This document shows, in pieces, positions 7,746 through 14,378 of a stretch of 14,568 nt of DNA. A program made the translations under genes and the position numbers. The notes below the pieces were generated by a model. That model was not told where the DNA came from, did not search any database, and saw only the letters and a program-made list of their open reading frames with translations. The stretch is from Gammaproteobacteria bacterium (GTDB lineage Bacteria > Pseudomonadota > Gammaproteobacteria > Pseudomonadales > Azotimanducaceae), in the NCBI GenBank assembly GCA_027295975.1, contig JAPUJX010000280.1, positions 1 through 14,568 on the forward strand, given 5' to 3'. The stretch's first letter is position 1, and each line of letters starts with the position of its first letter.

Positions 7746-8483
7746 TTAGCGCACCCGAAAATCGTTCAGGCCCGAGACGTCTTGGCCCCGCATGAGAAAC
7801 AGGGTGCGCTTGTCATCCACTGGGCTTTTGTTGAGATCACGTCGGTACACCGAGGTGGTGGGCATGTATCGAAGTGTCATGCCTCGGCGTGGTTTGCCGG
7901 AAGTGTTCGGCTCCGAGCCGTGCATCAGATACACATCGTGCAGCGAGATCTGGCCTGACTCCAACACCAGGTCAACCGCGCGCTTTTCGTCGACGTGTTT
8001 GCGGTCGAGTTCCAGCGGCAGTGCGATATCCTTTGCATCGCTGTAGTGATGTTTCGAGAGTTCCCGTCGTTTATGGGTACCGGGAATAAAGCGTAAACAG
8101 CCATTTTCGCGAGTGGCGTCGTCGAGGGCGATCCATACCGAACAGGTTGCCAACGGTCGAACAGGCCAGTATTCGCCATCCTGATGCCAGGGAGTGCGCG
8201 TGCCGATATGCGCGGGTTTTGCAAACAGGCTCGAGTTCCAGAGCGCAATGTCCGGGCCGATCAACTGCTCTACCATGTCCAGGATGTCTGGATTCCTGGC
8301 GTAGTTCAGAAACCGAAAGTCGTACAGCAGCAACGCGCCGCAGTAATCGTTGAATTGTGGATACCGTTCAATCAGGCGGGCGTGGTCTGATTTGATGGCG
8401 AGGATGGTTTCACTCGGCAGACGATAGTCTGGCACAACATAACCGTCGTGATGGTACCGATCGATTTGTCCCGTGCTCAACAT
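7746..8483 (-). CDS. Phytanoyl-CoA dioxygenase (PhyH) family Fe(II)/2-oxoglutarate oxygenase
   Basis: This 245-residue protein matches the PhyH family of non-haem Fe(II)/2-oxoglutarate-dependent hydroxylases. The iron triad is visible as His100 and Asp102 in WHQDGEYW and His188 in YLMHGSEPNTS. Arg199, 11 residues after the distal histidine, fits the position that binds the 2-oxoglutarate carboxylate. The conserved GCLRFIPGTHK segment lies between them. Bacterial members hydroxylate diverse small molecules, from acyl-CoAs to compatible solutes and secondary metabolites, so the substrate is open. ATG 8483 is preferred over an in-frame TTG at 8510 because it begins just before the first helix (STGQIDRYHHDGYVV). 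Neither has a strong ribosome site. It is divergent from the epoxide-hydrolase-like gene across a 181-nt shared upstream region, which suggests a functional pairing. Confidence 0.92.
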   Translation of the reverse strand: MLSTGQIDRYHHDGYVVPDYRLPSETILAIKSDHARLIERYPQFNDYCGALLLYDFRFLNYARNPDILDMVEQLIGPDIALWNSSLFAKPAHIGTRTPWHQDGEYWPVRPLATCSVWIALDDATRENGCLRFIPGTHKRRELSKHHYSDAKDIALPLELDRKHVDEKRAVDLVLESGQISLHDVYLMHGSEPNTSGKPRRGMTLRYMPTTSVYRRDLNKSPVDDKRTLFLMRGQDVSGLNDFRVR

Positions 8484-8664
8484 TGTGGCAGGAACACTAA
8501 CACAACCCAAGCAGGTCCCTGTAAAAGCGCAGCGTGCGTTCCATATCGCTTACGCTGAAGTGCATGGTACCGACCCGATTCGACTACGTCATCAAGGTTA
8601 AACCCTTGTACTTGGAAATCGATTTGTGCAGGGTGATAGCGAGCGGAGGGAGGAAATCATCAGG
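8484..8664. other. Shared upstream region of divergent oxygenase and hydrolase genes
   Basis: This 181-nt non-coding stretch must hold promoters for both divergent genes. No convincing -35/-10 pair was found by eye. A weak inverted repeat, CAAGG (8593-8597) and CCTTG (8604-8608) around TTAAAC, is the only symmetric element seen. It could be a regulator site, but the arms are short enough to arise by chance. Confidence 0.3.
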
Positions 8665-9732
8665 ATGCCGGTACATACCATGGAAATTACCGAACACAGG
8701 GTTACCACAAATGGTCATATCTGCAAATATCTGACTGCAGGTTCGACAGACGGCCCGCTGATCATTTTTGTCCATGGCTGGCCCGAGCTTTCAATCAGCT
8801 GGCGTCATCAGCTGCCGGTGCTGGCTGGCCTGGGTTTTCACGCCATAGCTCCGGATCTCAGAGGTTACGGAGGGTCTTCTGTCTACCGACGCCATGAAGA
8901 CTATGCGCAAGAGCATGTGGTGGCAGACATGATTGGTTTGTTGGACGCCCTTGGAGGCGACAGGGCCATCTGGGTCGGGCATGACTGGGGAAGTCCGGTG
9001 GTATGGAACATTGCCAGCCACCATCCCGATCGATGTCATGGCGTTGTTAACCTGTGTGTGCCTTACGCCACCCTCGAGCGCGGGCTGGATGCCTGCATAT
9101 CTCTCGTGGACCGCGGCGTTTACCCTGAGGAGCAGTTTCCCGCGGGGCAGTGGGATTATCAGCTTTATTATCAGGAGAATTTCGAGAAGGCCACCAGCAC
9201 TTTTGGGGTCAATCCTTATAACACCGTCAAATTGTTGTTCCGCAAAGGCGCTCCGGAGGGTTTTGGGAAGCCGGCAGGTACCGCGGTGACCCGCAAGCAG
9301 GGCGGCTGGTTCGGCGGTGCCCCGGAGGCGCCCGATATACCCCGGGATGATGATGTCGTGACCGAGGCGGATCTGCGGATATACGCCGAAGCCCTGGAAC
9401 GTAACGGTTTTTTTGGTCCGGATTCGTATTATATGAACCATGCCGCCAATATTGCCTACGCTGGAAAGTCTTTGAACGAAGGTAAACTGGATATGCCCGT
9501 GCTCTTCCTTGCGGCGTCGTACGATTACGTATGTGAGACCGTTACTTCCCGGCTGGCGGAACCCATGCGTGAGCGCTGTGGGACACTTGATGAGGTAGTT
9601 GTCGATTCGGGTCATTGGATGGCACAAGAGCGACCGACGGAAGTGAATTTTGCGTTGGCCGGATGGCTGACGAGCAGGTTCCCTCACCTCTTTGATTCGT
9701 CAGGGGTCTCGAGTCCCTGCGGGTGCGCCTGA
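8665..9732 (+). CDS. Alpha/beta hydrolase, epoxide-hydrolase type
   Basis: This 355-residue alpha/beta hydrolase closely follows the soluble epoxide hydrolase pattern. The oxyanion motif HGWPE is at residues 37-41, followed by SWRHQLPVLAGLGFHAIAPDLRGYGGSS. The nucleophile is Asp107 in VGHDWGSPVVW, the acid is probably Asp287 (AASYDYV) and the base is His317 (SGHWMAQERP). An aspartate nucleophile supports epoxide or haloalkane hydrolysis rather than esterase activity, and the following DWG with the tyrosine-rich cap (WDYQLYYQENFE) favours an epoxide hydrolase. ATG 8665 follows the purine-rich GGAGGGAGG (8645-8653) and is preferred to upstream in-frame codons; ATG 8680 is a second option. The C-terminal tail SSGVSSPCGCA is unusual and likely disordered. 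It would convert an epoxide to a diol, possibly in the same metabolic network as the divergent oxygenase. Confidence 0.92.
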   Translation: MPVHTMEITEHRVTTNGHICKYLTAGSTDGPLIIFVHGWPELSISWRHQLPVLAGLGFHAIAPDLRGYGGSSVYRRHEDYAQEHVVADMIGLLDALGGDRAIWVGHDWGSPVVWNIASHHPDRCHGVVNLCVPYATLERGLDACISLVDRGVYPEEQFPAGQWDYQLYYQENFEKATSTFGVNPYNTVKLLFRKGAPEGFGKPAGTAVTRKQGGWFGGAPEAPDIPRDDDVVTEADLRIYAEALERNGFFGPDSYYMNHAANIAYAGKSLNEGKLDMPVLFLAASYDYVCETVTSRLAEPMRERCGTLDEVVVDSGHWMAQERPTEVNFALAGWLTSRFPHLFDSSGVSSPCGCA

Positions 9733-9749
9733 AACAAACTCTCACCGCC

Positions 9750-10979
9750 TTAGAACATGTTCGAACACAGTGGCCTGTAGCGGGTCGAAAACAATGCGTC
9801 GATCGCGGGCAGGCGTGCCTCCTCGGTTACGCTTGCGCGGCCGATGCGGTGCAACTGGCTCAGAGACGTGTGCCCGGCCAGCAGCGAGGCGAGCCCGTTG
9901 ATGCTGATGTCGCAATCGATGGGGGTATTATCGTCGGAAATCCGTTCGACGTCGGTAGCTTCTCCGGTGGTTGTCATCCTGTAGGTGCCTACGTTCCAGG
10001 GACAAATATCGTCTTCGTTAATGCGGAGGACGACTTCGCCCGGCAGGTCGTAACCACGCGCCCCAAGCGCCGTCTCCACATCATTTACCCGTAGCCAGAT
10101 GGCGTCGCCCGTTTGCCGGTGCAGGCGCCGCGGTTCCAGGAGCATGTTTGGCGCTGGATCGTCTTCCGGGGCGCGCTTCCAGCGAATTTTGCTCGCGAGG
10201 TCGTGGCTGGCAAGATACTCCCAGATGCCTCTGTACCCGTCGATGTCACACCAGGCGAAGTCACTGACGCCGATGATCTGGCCGTCGGAAGAGCCGAGGC
10301 TGTCGTCCCACTTCGCCTGATATAACGCATAGGCTTTCGGACTGTTCTGGGCGTCAAAGTACACGGCTGCGTTGACGTTCTGAGCCTGGCTGCGGCGAAA
10401 CATGATATCCCACAAGACACTTGCCCGATGCAACAGCAGGGTACGGTCGTTGCAATACGTTCGATAAATTGTTTTACAGTGGGGCAGTGATTCGTCTTTC
10501 TCGAGCAGCCGTACATAACCGCTCGCTGGTTCGCCGAATTGAAATTGTATGTACCGCGGTTCGATGGTGTAGTCGACCATGGTGGACGCCAGCCCATAAC
10601 CGAAACGTTGGTATATTGCTCCCATGGAAGCCCACAGAATCGAAACCGGCACGCCGTTGTCCCGGGCTCGGTGCATGAGGCCAGTGATCAAGGCACGCAC
10701 GGCGCCCTGGCGGCGGTAGCCGGGATCGGTTGCGACGGCGGTAACTCCGTCCGCCGCGACCACGTGGCCGTTGAATCGCATCTTGAAGGGGAGTCCGCCG
10801 GAACTGGCAACCACCTTGTTGCCGTCGAATGCGGCAAGGGACCATTCGGGAAGGAGCGGCTCTGCTTCCTCGGCTGCATCCGGTGCGGAGTTTTCGGCAA
10901 ATGCATATTTGGCGAGGGCTTGAAAAGCGGGCATCTCCTCGGACGTTGCCGGTCGAATCTCGAAATTGGAAAACGTCAT
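9750..10979 (-). CDS. Eis-like GNAT family N-acetyltransferase
   Basis: This 409-residue protein resembles the Eis family (about 400 residues), with tandem GNAT domains followed by an SCP2-like C-terminal domain. The acetyl-CoA binding loop is VATDPGYRRQGA (about residues 82-93). It is followed by ILWASMGAIYQRFGYGLA, where Tyr123 aligns with the general acid tyrosine of mycobacterial Eis (Tyr126). The chain ends in Phe, as does Eis, in which the terminal carboxylate of Phe402 is proposed to take part in catalysis. Mycobacterial Eis acetylates amine groups, including aminoglycosides; the substrate here is unknown. ATG 10979 is chosen over an in-frame TTG at 11018 because it lies just before the first strand (FSNFEIRPA) and has GGGA a few bases upstream. 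It converges on the hydrolase gene with 17 nt between stops. Confidence 0.88.
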   Translation of the reverse strand: MTFSNFEIRPATSEEMPAFQALAKYAFAENSAPDAAEEAEPLLPEWSLAAFDGNKVVASSGGLPFKMRFNGHVVAADGVTAVATDPGYRRQGAVRALITGLMHRARDNGVPVSILWASMGAIYQRFGYGLASTMVDYTIEPRYIQFQFGEPASGYVRLLEKDESLPHCKTIYRTYCNDRTLLLHRASVLWDIMFRRSQAQNVNAAVYFDAQNSPKAYALYQAKWDDSLGSSDGQIIGVSDFAWCDIDGYRGIWEYLASHDLASKIRWKRAPEDDPAPNMLLEPRRLHRQTGDAIWLRVNDVETALGARGYDLPGEVVLRINEDDICPWNVGTYRMTTTGEATDVERISDDNTPIDCDISINGLASLLAGHTSLSQLHRIGRASVTEEARLPAIDALFSTRYRPLCSNMF

Positions 10980-11188
10980 GGATAATCCCGTCACTACATT
11001 TTCTGCGTTTGGTTGCAAGATCGCAGACCGACTGCCATCTCGTCAATACGTTCAAAAAAGGCTCAGGTTGGATTAGCAGGGGGGCTTGCGCTAAATAAGC
11101 CATCTCAGCCTGATTTCCCCCTTTAAATTCAACCGACCCCTTTTTCTATCCCAATCTGCTTAAATAGGACGCTTGGAGAGGGGGATCA
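10980..11188. other. Divergent intergenic region between Eis-like and MFS genes
   Basis: The 209-nt gap carries no open frame with family support. It holds a small hairpin, GGCTT/AAGCC around a 9-nt loop near 11087-11105, and a pyrimidine-rich tract on the plus strand at 11114-11151. No convincing promoter hexamers were found in either direction. A purine-rich ribosome site (GGAGAGGGGGA) lies at 11175-11185 before the MFS start. Confidence 0.35.
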
Positions 11189-12781
11189 ATGTTTCGTGAG
11201 ACGAAGGTAGGCGGGCGGTATGCCCACTATGTCCTGTTTGTTCTTGTCATCGTTTACGTCTTCAACTTCGTCGATCGTAATATCCTTTCGATTCTCGCCG
11301 AGGACATCAAAGCCGACCTCGGGGTCACCGACGCGGAAATAGGTTTTCTCTACGGCACGGTGTTTGCCGTTTTTTATGCAGTGTTCGGCATTCCGCTTGC
11401 ACGTTTTGCCGATGTCTGGGTGCGGCGCAGCCTCATCTCGCTGGGGCTCATGTTCTGGAGCGTCATGACGGCGATGTCCGGACTCGCGCGCTCCTTCCCG
11501 GTGCTTGCAACCTTTCGTATCGGGGTGGGCATAGGCGAAGCGAGCGCGTCCCCCGCCGCCTATTCGATGTTGTCGGACTATTACCCGACCCGCCTGCGCG
11601 CAACGGTTATCGCAATCTACTCGTCGGGAGTGTACATCGGCGGCGGGATAGGCCTGTTTCTCGGCGGTTGGATTCTCGACTCCTGGGCTAACCTGTACCC
11701 GGATGTCACCCAGGCGCCGTTGGGTTTCAAAGGCTGGCACGTTGCATTCATGGCGGTCGGTATTCCGGGGCTGCTCATGGCCCTGTGGGTGCGCACACTG
11801 CGGGAGCCGAAGCGGGGCATGAGCGAAGGTCTCGTCACCGAAGAGCACCCAGCCCCCTTCAAGGTCCTTGCCACCGAAATGGCGTCCATGATTCCCGGAT
11901 TCAATCTCGTGCAGATCAAAAAATCAGGGGGCTCGCTCAAGGTCAATTTTATTGCTGCCGCCGCCATTGCCCTTGTTGCCTGGTTGTTGATCCTTGCCAC
12001 CGGAAGCTCGGCTCAGTGGATTGCCCTCGGCATTGGCGCCTATGTGACATTCTGCTGGGCCCAGTCCCTCGCAAAACGAGACCCCGCCACGTTCGCGATG
12101 ATTTTCAAGTCCCGCGCGATGATCTACACGATGATCGCATTTCCCACCATCAGCTTCGTTTCGTATGGCGTCAGTTTCTGGACACCACCCCTGCTGATGC
12201 GCCTGCACGACACGACTGCGGGTGAAGTAGGTATGTATGTTGGTCTCGGGAATGCCGCCGGCGGCCTGATAGGCGTCACCCTGGGTGGGTACCTGGCGGA
12301 TCTGCTGAAAAAACGTTTTCCCAGCGGCCGACTCGCCATTGGTTACTTCGCGGTGTTCGGGACGATCCCCCTGGTGTTGTGGATGGTTTATACAGACAGC
12401 CTCTATGTTGCGTTTGCGCTCAACTTTTTCTACCACATTCCAAGCGCGAGTTGGCCGGGCATACCGCCAAGTACCGCTGCGGACCTGGTCATGCCGCGTA
12501 TGCGGGCGGTTGCCGGCGCGTATTACATTCTTGTCAACACGTTCATTGGTCTGGCCATTGGTCCCTATGCAATGGGGCAGCTTTCAGACCTTTTTATGGC
12601 TTCAGGCATGGGCTCGGCGGAGTCGTTGCAACTTGCGATGACCGCCTCGCTTTCCATATTTATCATTACCCTGGTGTTCCTGACGCTTGCCTGGCGGCAC
12701 CTGCCGCGGGATGAGGCCAGCCGATTAGACCGGGCAAGAGCGCTGGGGGAACCGGTGACCGTAGCGGTAGGGTCAGAGTAA
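11189..12781 (+). CDS. MFS transporter, Spinster-like, with extended central region
   Basis: This 530-residue inner-membrane protein belongs to the major facilitator superfamily and resembles the Spinster-like group (NFVDRNILSILAEDIKADLGVTDAEIGFL near the N-terminus, FRIGVGIGEASASPAAYSMLSDYYP in helix 4). Asp29 and Arg30 in helix 1 match the charged DR pair of that group. Twelve helices are expected, but two further hydrophobic segments, at about residues 254-271 and 276-293, lie in the central loop, suggesting 14 membrane spans. This also explains the length above the usual 420-450 residues. The ATG at 11189 follows the strong site GGAGAGGGGGA (11175-11185). The substrate is unknown; Spinster relatives carry lipids or organic acids, so uptake or efflux of a hydrophobic acid fits the neighbourhood. 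The gene is monocistronic, divergent from the Eis-like gene and convergent with the downstream TA-like pair. Confidence 0.92.
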   Translation: MFRETKVGGRYAHYVLFVLVIVYVFNFVDRNILSILAEDIKADLGVTDAEIGFLYGTVFAVFYAVFGIPLARFADVWVRRSLISLGLMFWSVMTAMSGLARSFPVLATFRIGVGIGEASASPAAYSMLSDYYPTRLRATVIAIYSSGVYIGGGIGLFLGGWILDSWANLYPDVTQAPLGFKGWHVAFMAVGIPGLLMALWVRTLREPKRGMSEGLVTEEHPAPFKVLATEMASMIPGFNLVQIKKSGGSLKVNFIAAAAIALVAWLLILATGSSAQWIALGIGAYVTFCWAQSLAKRDPATFAMIFKSRAMIYTMIAFPTISFVSYGVSFWTPPLLMRLHDTTAGEVGMYVGLGNAAGGLIGVTLGGYLADLLKKRFPSGRLAIGYFAVFGTIPLVLWMVYTDSLYVAFALNFFYHIPSASWPGIPPSTAADLVMPRMRAVAGAYYILVNTFIGLAIGPYAMGQLSDLFMASGMGSAESLQLAMTASLSIFIITLVFLTLAWRHLPRDEASRLDRARALGEPVTVAVGSE

Positions 12782-12846
12782 AAACAGGTCAACGCATTTT
12801 GACTCCTTGGGTTGGCCAATCCTGGCTTACTTACAAACCCGTATGG

Positions 12847-13395
12847 TCAAAGCTCATGCGGCATCGCGGAATCGCAAGGAAGATGACTTGTTATCTTTTC
12901 TTTAATAGCTGGATTCAATTTCCGCACTTCCGCCAGCCTCTGATGCAATATTTGCGCGTCGACAAGGTCCTTCTCAAAAAGTGCTTCACAAAATTCCCTG
13001 TCCTTTGGACGGCCCGCTATGGCCTTTGAGATCCAAAGATCATGCAGTTCAAGACAAAATGCCTTAACGCCGTTGGTCGCAGGAGACTCGAAAACAATCA
13101 GACGGTCTTGCCATCCTTCAGGTAAAACAGCGGTTTCGGGTGTGACACCCTGGGCGTAGTAACCGAACGTATCCTGAAACATTGACAACTCTCCCATAGA
13201 TCCATCAATGAGATCTGCTTTTGAGCCATCGTCATCCTGCATTGCCGAAATGTCCGCTTCGATTGACCGTTCTGCTGCTGGTAACTCGAAGTCAATAGAA
13301 GCATGAACTGCCTGGCTGCCGATAACCAAGACCTCATTGACACCCAGAATTGCTGCTGCAGCACGGATGGTGTGTTCAAACTGCCGCTTTTTCAC
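12847..13395 (-). CDS. Nucleotidyltransferase-fold protein, probable toxin partner (DUF6036-like)
   Basis: This 182-residue protein shows a minimal nucleotidyltransferase pattern. VLVIGSQAVHAS carries the Gly26-Ser27 motif, and SIEADIS supplies the acidic pair Glu46 and Asp48 in place of the usual DxD. Further on, LHDLWISKAIAGRPKDREFCEAL resembles the K-x(4)-R-x-KD segment seen in AbiEii-type and related nucleotidyltransferase toxins. I assign it to the DUF6036-like group from memory of the pattern, not from a search. It starts with GTG at 13395, which overlaps the stop of the XRE gene as GTGA, so translation is probably coupled; no clear ribosome site precedes it. Pairing with an XRE protein suggests a toxin of an antitoxin-first module that would modify tRNA, protein or another target. 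A housekeeping nucleotidyltransferase is less likely. Target and activity are unknown. Confidence 0.75.
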   Translation of the reverse strand: MKKRQFEHTIRAAAAILGVNEVLVIGSQAVHASIDFELPAAERSIEADISAMQDDDGSKADLIDGSMGELSMFQDTFGYYAQGVTPETAVLPEGWQDRLIVFESPATNGVKAFCLELHDLWISKAIAGRPKDREFCEALFEKDLVDAQILHQRLAEVRKLNPAIKEKITSHLPCDSAMPHEL

Positions 13396-13895
13396 CGGTC
13401 GTACGCTTTTCTGAATTTCTTAAGGATCTGAGATCGTTCTTGTGGGTTCAAGATACCGGAGAACGGCGAAATCTGTCTCATATCTCTTGCCAGAAGCCCA
13501 GTGTCCAGTATCCGGGCCACAAGATCGTCAGTCGGCTGGTTGAGCCAGGACTTCCAGCGCAGCAACAGGGCGTCTGCATGAGGGTGAAGTTGAAGTAGAT
13601 TCCGGAGGTTTTTTTCTGCTCGATTAACTGCAGGCCGAGGATCGTTGCGCAGCTTGCAGGCAATCGCCTTGTGAAACTCCAGGCTTCGGCGATCTTCCCG
13701 GCTCATCGCCGGCGCAAACGAAGCGACCAATTCCAGTCCCAGTAGAGATGTAAATCGATTCACCGTGCGGATTGTCGGCGATTTGGATTCGGTCTCATAA
13801 GCCGCGACCGTCGATTGTGAAGTTTGAACCCGGGCTGCAAACCCCTGCTGTGTGAGACCGGTCTGACTCCTTAGTATCTTTACAAGATTTACCAT
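13392..13895 (-). CDS. XRE-family HTH regulator, probable antitoxin
   Basis: This 167-residue protein has an N-terminal Cro/C1-type helix-turn-helix at about residues 3-57 (LRSQTGLTQQGFAARVQTSQSTVAAYE, then SPTIRTVNRFTSLLGLEL). A helical C-terminal domain of about 100 residues ends ISPFSGILNPQERSQILKKFRKAYDR and probably contacts the partner protein or dimerises. The frame runs upstream to 13973, but ATG 13895 is chosen because it begins exactly at the HTH fold and lies just after a promoter covered by a 26-bp palindrome, which would otherwise be coding. It overlaps the nucleotidyltransferase gene by 4 nt. The arrangement (DNA-binding antitoxin first, toxin second, operator at the promoter) is typical of autoregulated type II toxin-antitoxin operons. 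An ordinary phage-type repressor is the alternative. Confidence 0.85.
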   Translation of the reverse strand: MVNLVKILRSQTGLTQQGFAARVQTSQSTVAAYETESKSPTIRTVNRFTSLLGLELVASFAPAMSREDRRSLEFHKAIACKLRNDPRPAVNRAEKNLRNLLQLHPHADALLLRWKSWLNQPTDDLVARILDTGLLARDMRQISPFSGILNPQERSQILKKFRKAYDR

Positions 13896-13899
13896 CAGA

Positions 13900-13925
13900 T
13901 TAATATATCCGAACGGATATATTAA
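13900..13925. promoter_or_regulatory. 26-bp perfect palindromic operator for the XRE protein
   Basis: TTAATATATCCG (13900-13911) and CGGATATATTAA (13914-13925) are perfect inverted 12-mers around AA. The site ends 4 nt before the XRE start codon and contains the predicted -10 hexamer and most of the spacer. Binding of a dimeric XRE protein here would block RNA polymerase, giving autorepression. No other palindrome of this length was seen in the window. Confidence 0.8.
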
Positions 13926-13930
13926 CACAA
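13902..13930 (-). promoter_or_regulatory. Candidate promoter of the XRE-nucleotidyltransferase operon, predicted leaderless
   Basis: On the minus strand, TTGTGT (13925-13930) and TATATT (13902-13907) are separated by 17 nt, the optimal sigma70 spacing. The ATG at 13895 begins 7 nt beyond the -10 hexamer, where the transcript start is expected. No Shine-Dalgarno sequence lies between them. The mRNA may therefore be leaderless. Confidence 0.5.
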
Positions 13931-14024
13931 CGGTGTTCGATTCAGGCTGGATGCCGGGATTGTTTCGGAACATTTCTTGATGTTCATATGAGAGCCGCTT
14001 TCCGGAATCTCACGAGGCTTATTT

Positions 14025-14040
14025 GTTCGTAACGAAATCA
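14025..14040 (+). repeat. 16-bp direct repeat, copy 1
   Basis: GTTCGTAACGAAATCA occurs here and again at 14400-14415 as an exact match, on either side of the excisionase-like gene. It contains TTCGT-A-ACGAA, a small palindrome of the kind bound by recombinases or dimeric proteins. Short similar flanks (ATT before; GG and TT after) extend the likeness. This copy is non-coding. Confidence 0.6.
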
Positions 14041-14103
14041 ACGGGTTAGCGGCATGAGCGTTCACGGCACATACCGCTATCTCCGCTGTCTTTCAGCATT
14101 TCC

Positions 14104-14120
14104 GTGACCAACTGTGACCA
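14104..14120 (+). repeat. Tandem GTGACCA repeat with 10-bp phasing
   Basis: GTGACCA occurs at 14104-14110 and 14114-14120, exactly one helical turn apart and ending 24 nt before the start of the excisionase-like gene. Phased direct repeats are typical of sites bound cooperatively on one face of DNA, such as Xis sites or regulator half-sites. Two copies is a small number, so this is suggestive only. Confidence 0.4.
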
Positions 14121-14144
14121 TTTTGCCCACCAATGGAGGGGTTT

Positions 14145-14333
14145 ATGAGAGGTGAGAGAACCGAAATCTATGCCGTAAAAGAAGTCGCTGAGATTCTTGG
14201 CGTCGGACTCAATACGGCATACGAAGCTGCGCGACGAGGCGGCTTTCCGGCAATCAAAGTTGGCGCCCGGATCCTGATTCCGAAGAAGCGATTCGACCGA
14301 TGGCTGGAAGAAGACTCAAAACCCACCGACTGA
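14145..14333 (+). CDS. Excisionase/AlpA-like small helix-turn-helix DNA-binding protein
   Basis: This 62-residue protein matches the winged-helix excisionase-type domain (HTH_17, MerR-related). It contains YAVKEVAEILGVGLNTAYEAARR, the recognition helix region, then GGFPAIKVGARILIPKKRFDRWLEE, the wing and final helix ending in the family's characteristic W-L pair. Such proteins act as recombination directionality factors or as transcription activators of an integrase gene in prophages and integrative elements. The start at ATG 14145 is preferred to ATG 14133 because GGAGGGG (14135-14141) serves it, with 5 nt after GGAGG. It lies between two copies of a 16-bp direct repeat and after a phased GTGACCA repeat. 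No integrase gene is in the window; one could follow downstream. Confidence 0.85.
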   Translation: MRGERTEIYAVKEVAEILGVGLNTAYEAARRGGFPAIKVGARILIPKKRFDRWLEEDSKPTD

Positions 14334-14378
14334 CCTCATGGCGCGAAGCTATCCAGCTTTGCCGAAGGTCTGTTCCAG

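Noticed and set aside
8791..9687. Minus-strand open frame of 298 codons opposite the epoxide-hydrolase gene
   Set aside because: The plus strand has an intact catalytic triad and ribosome site. The antisense product has no recognised motif.
9753..9762. GAACATGTTC palindrome
   Set aside because: It lies in the last codons of the Eis-like gene, is only 10 bp, and does not match LexA boxes in spacing. It is probably coincidental.
12776..12805. Hairpin GAGTAAAA / TTTTGACTC after the MFS gene as a terminator
   Set aside because: The stem is A+T-rich with a bulge and is not followed by a T-run, so it cannot be supported as an intrinsic terminator.
13896..13973. N-terminal extension of the XRE protein to 13973
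   Set aside because: It would make the 26-bp palindrome and promoter coding, and the HTH domain starts right at ATG 13895.
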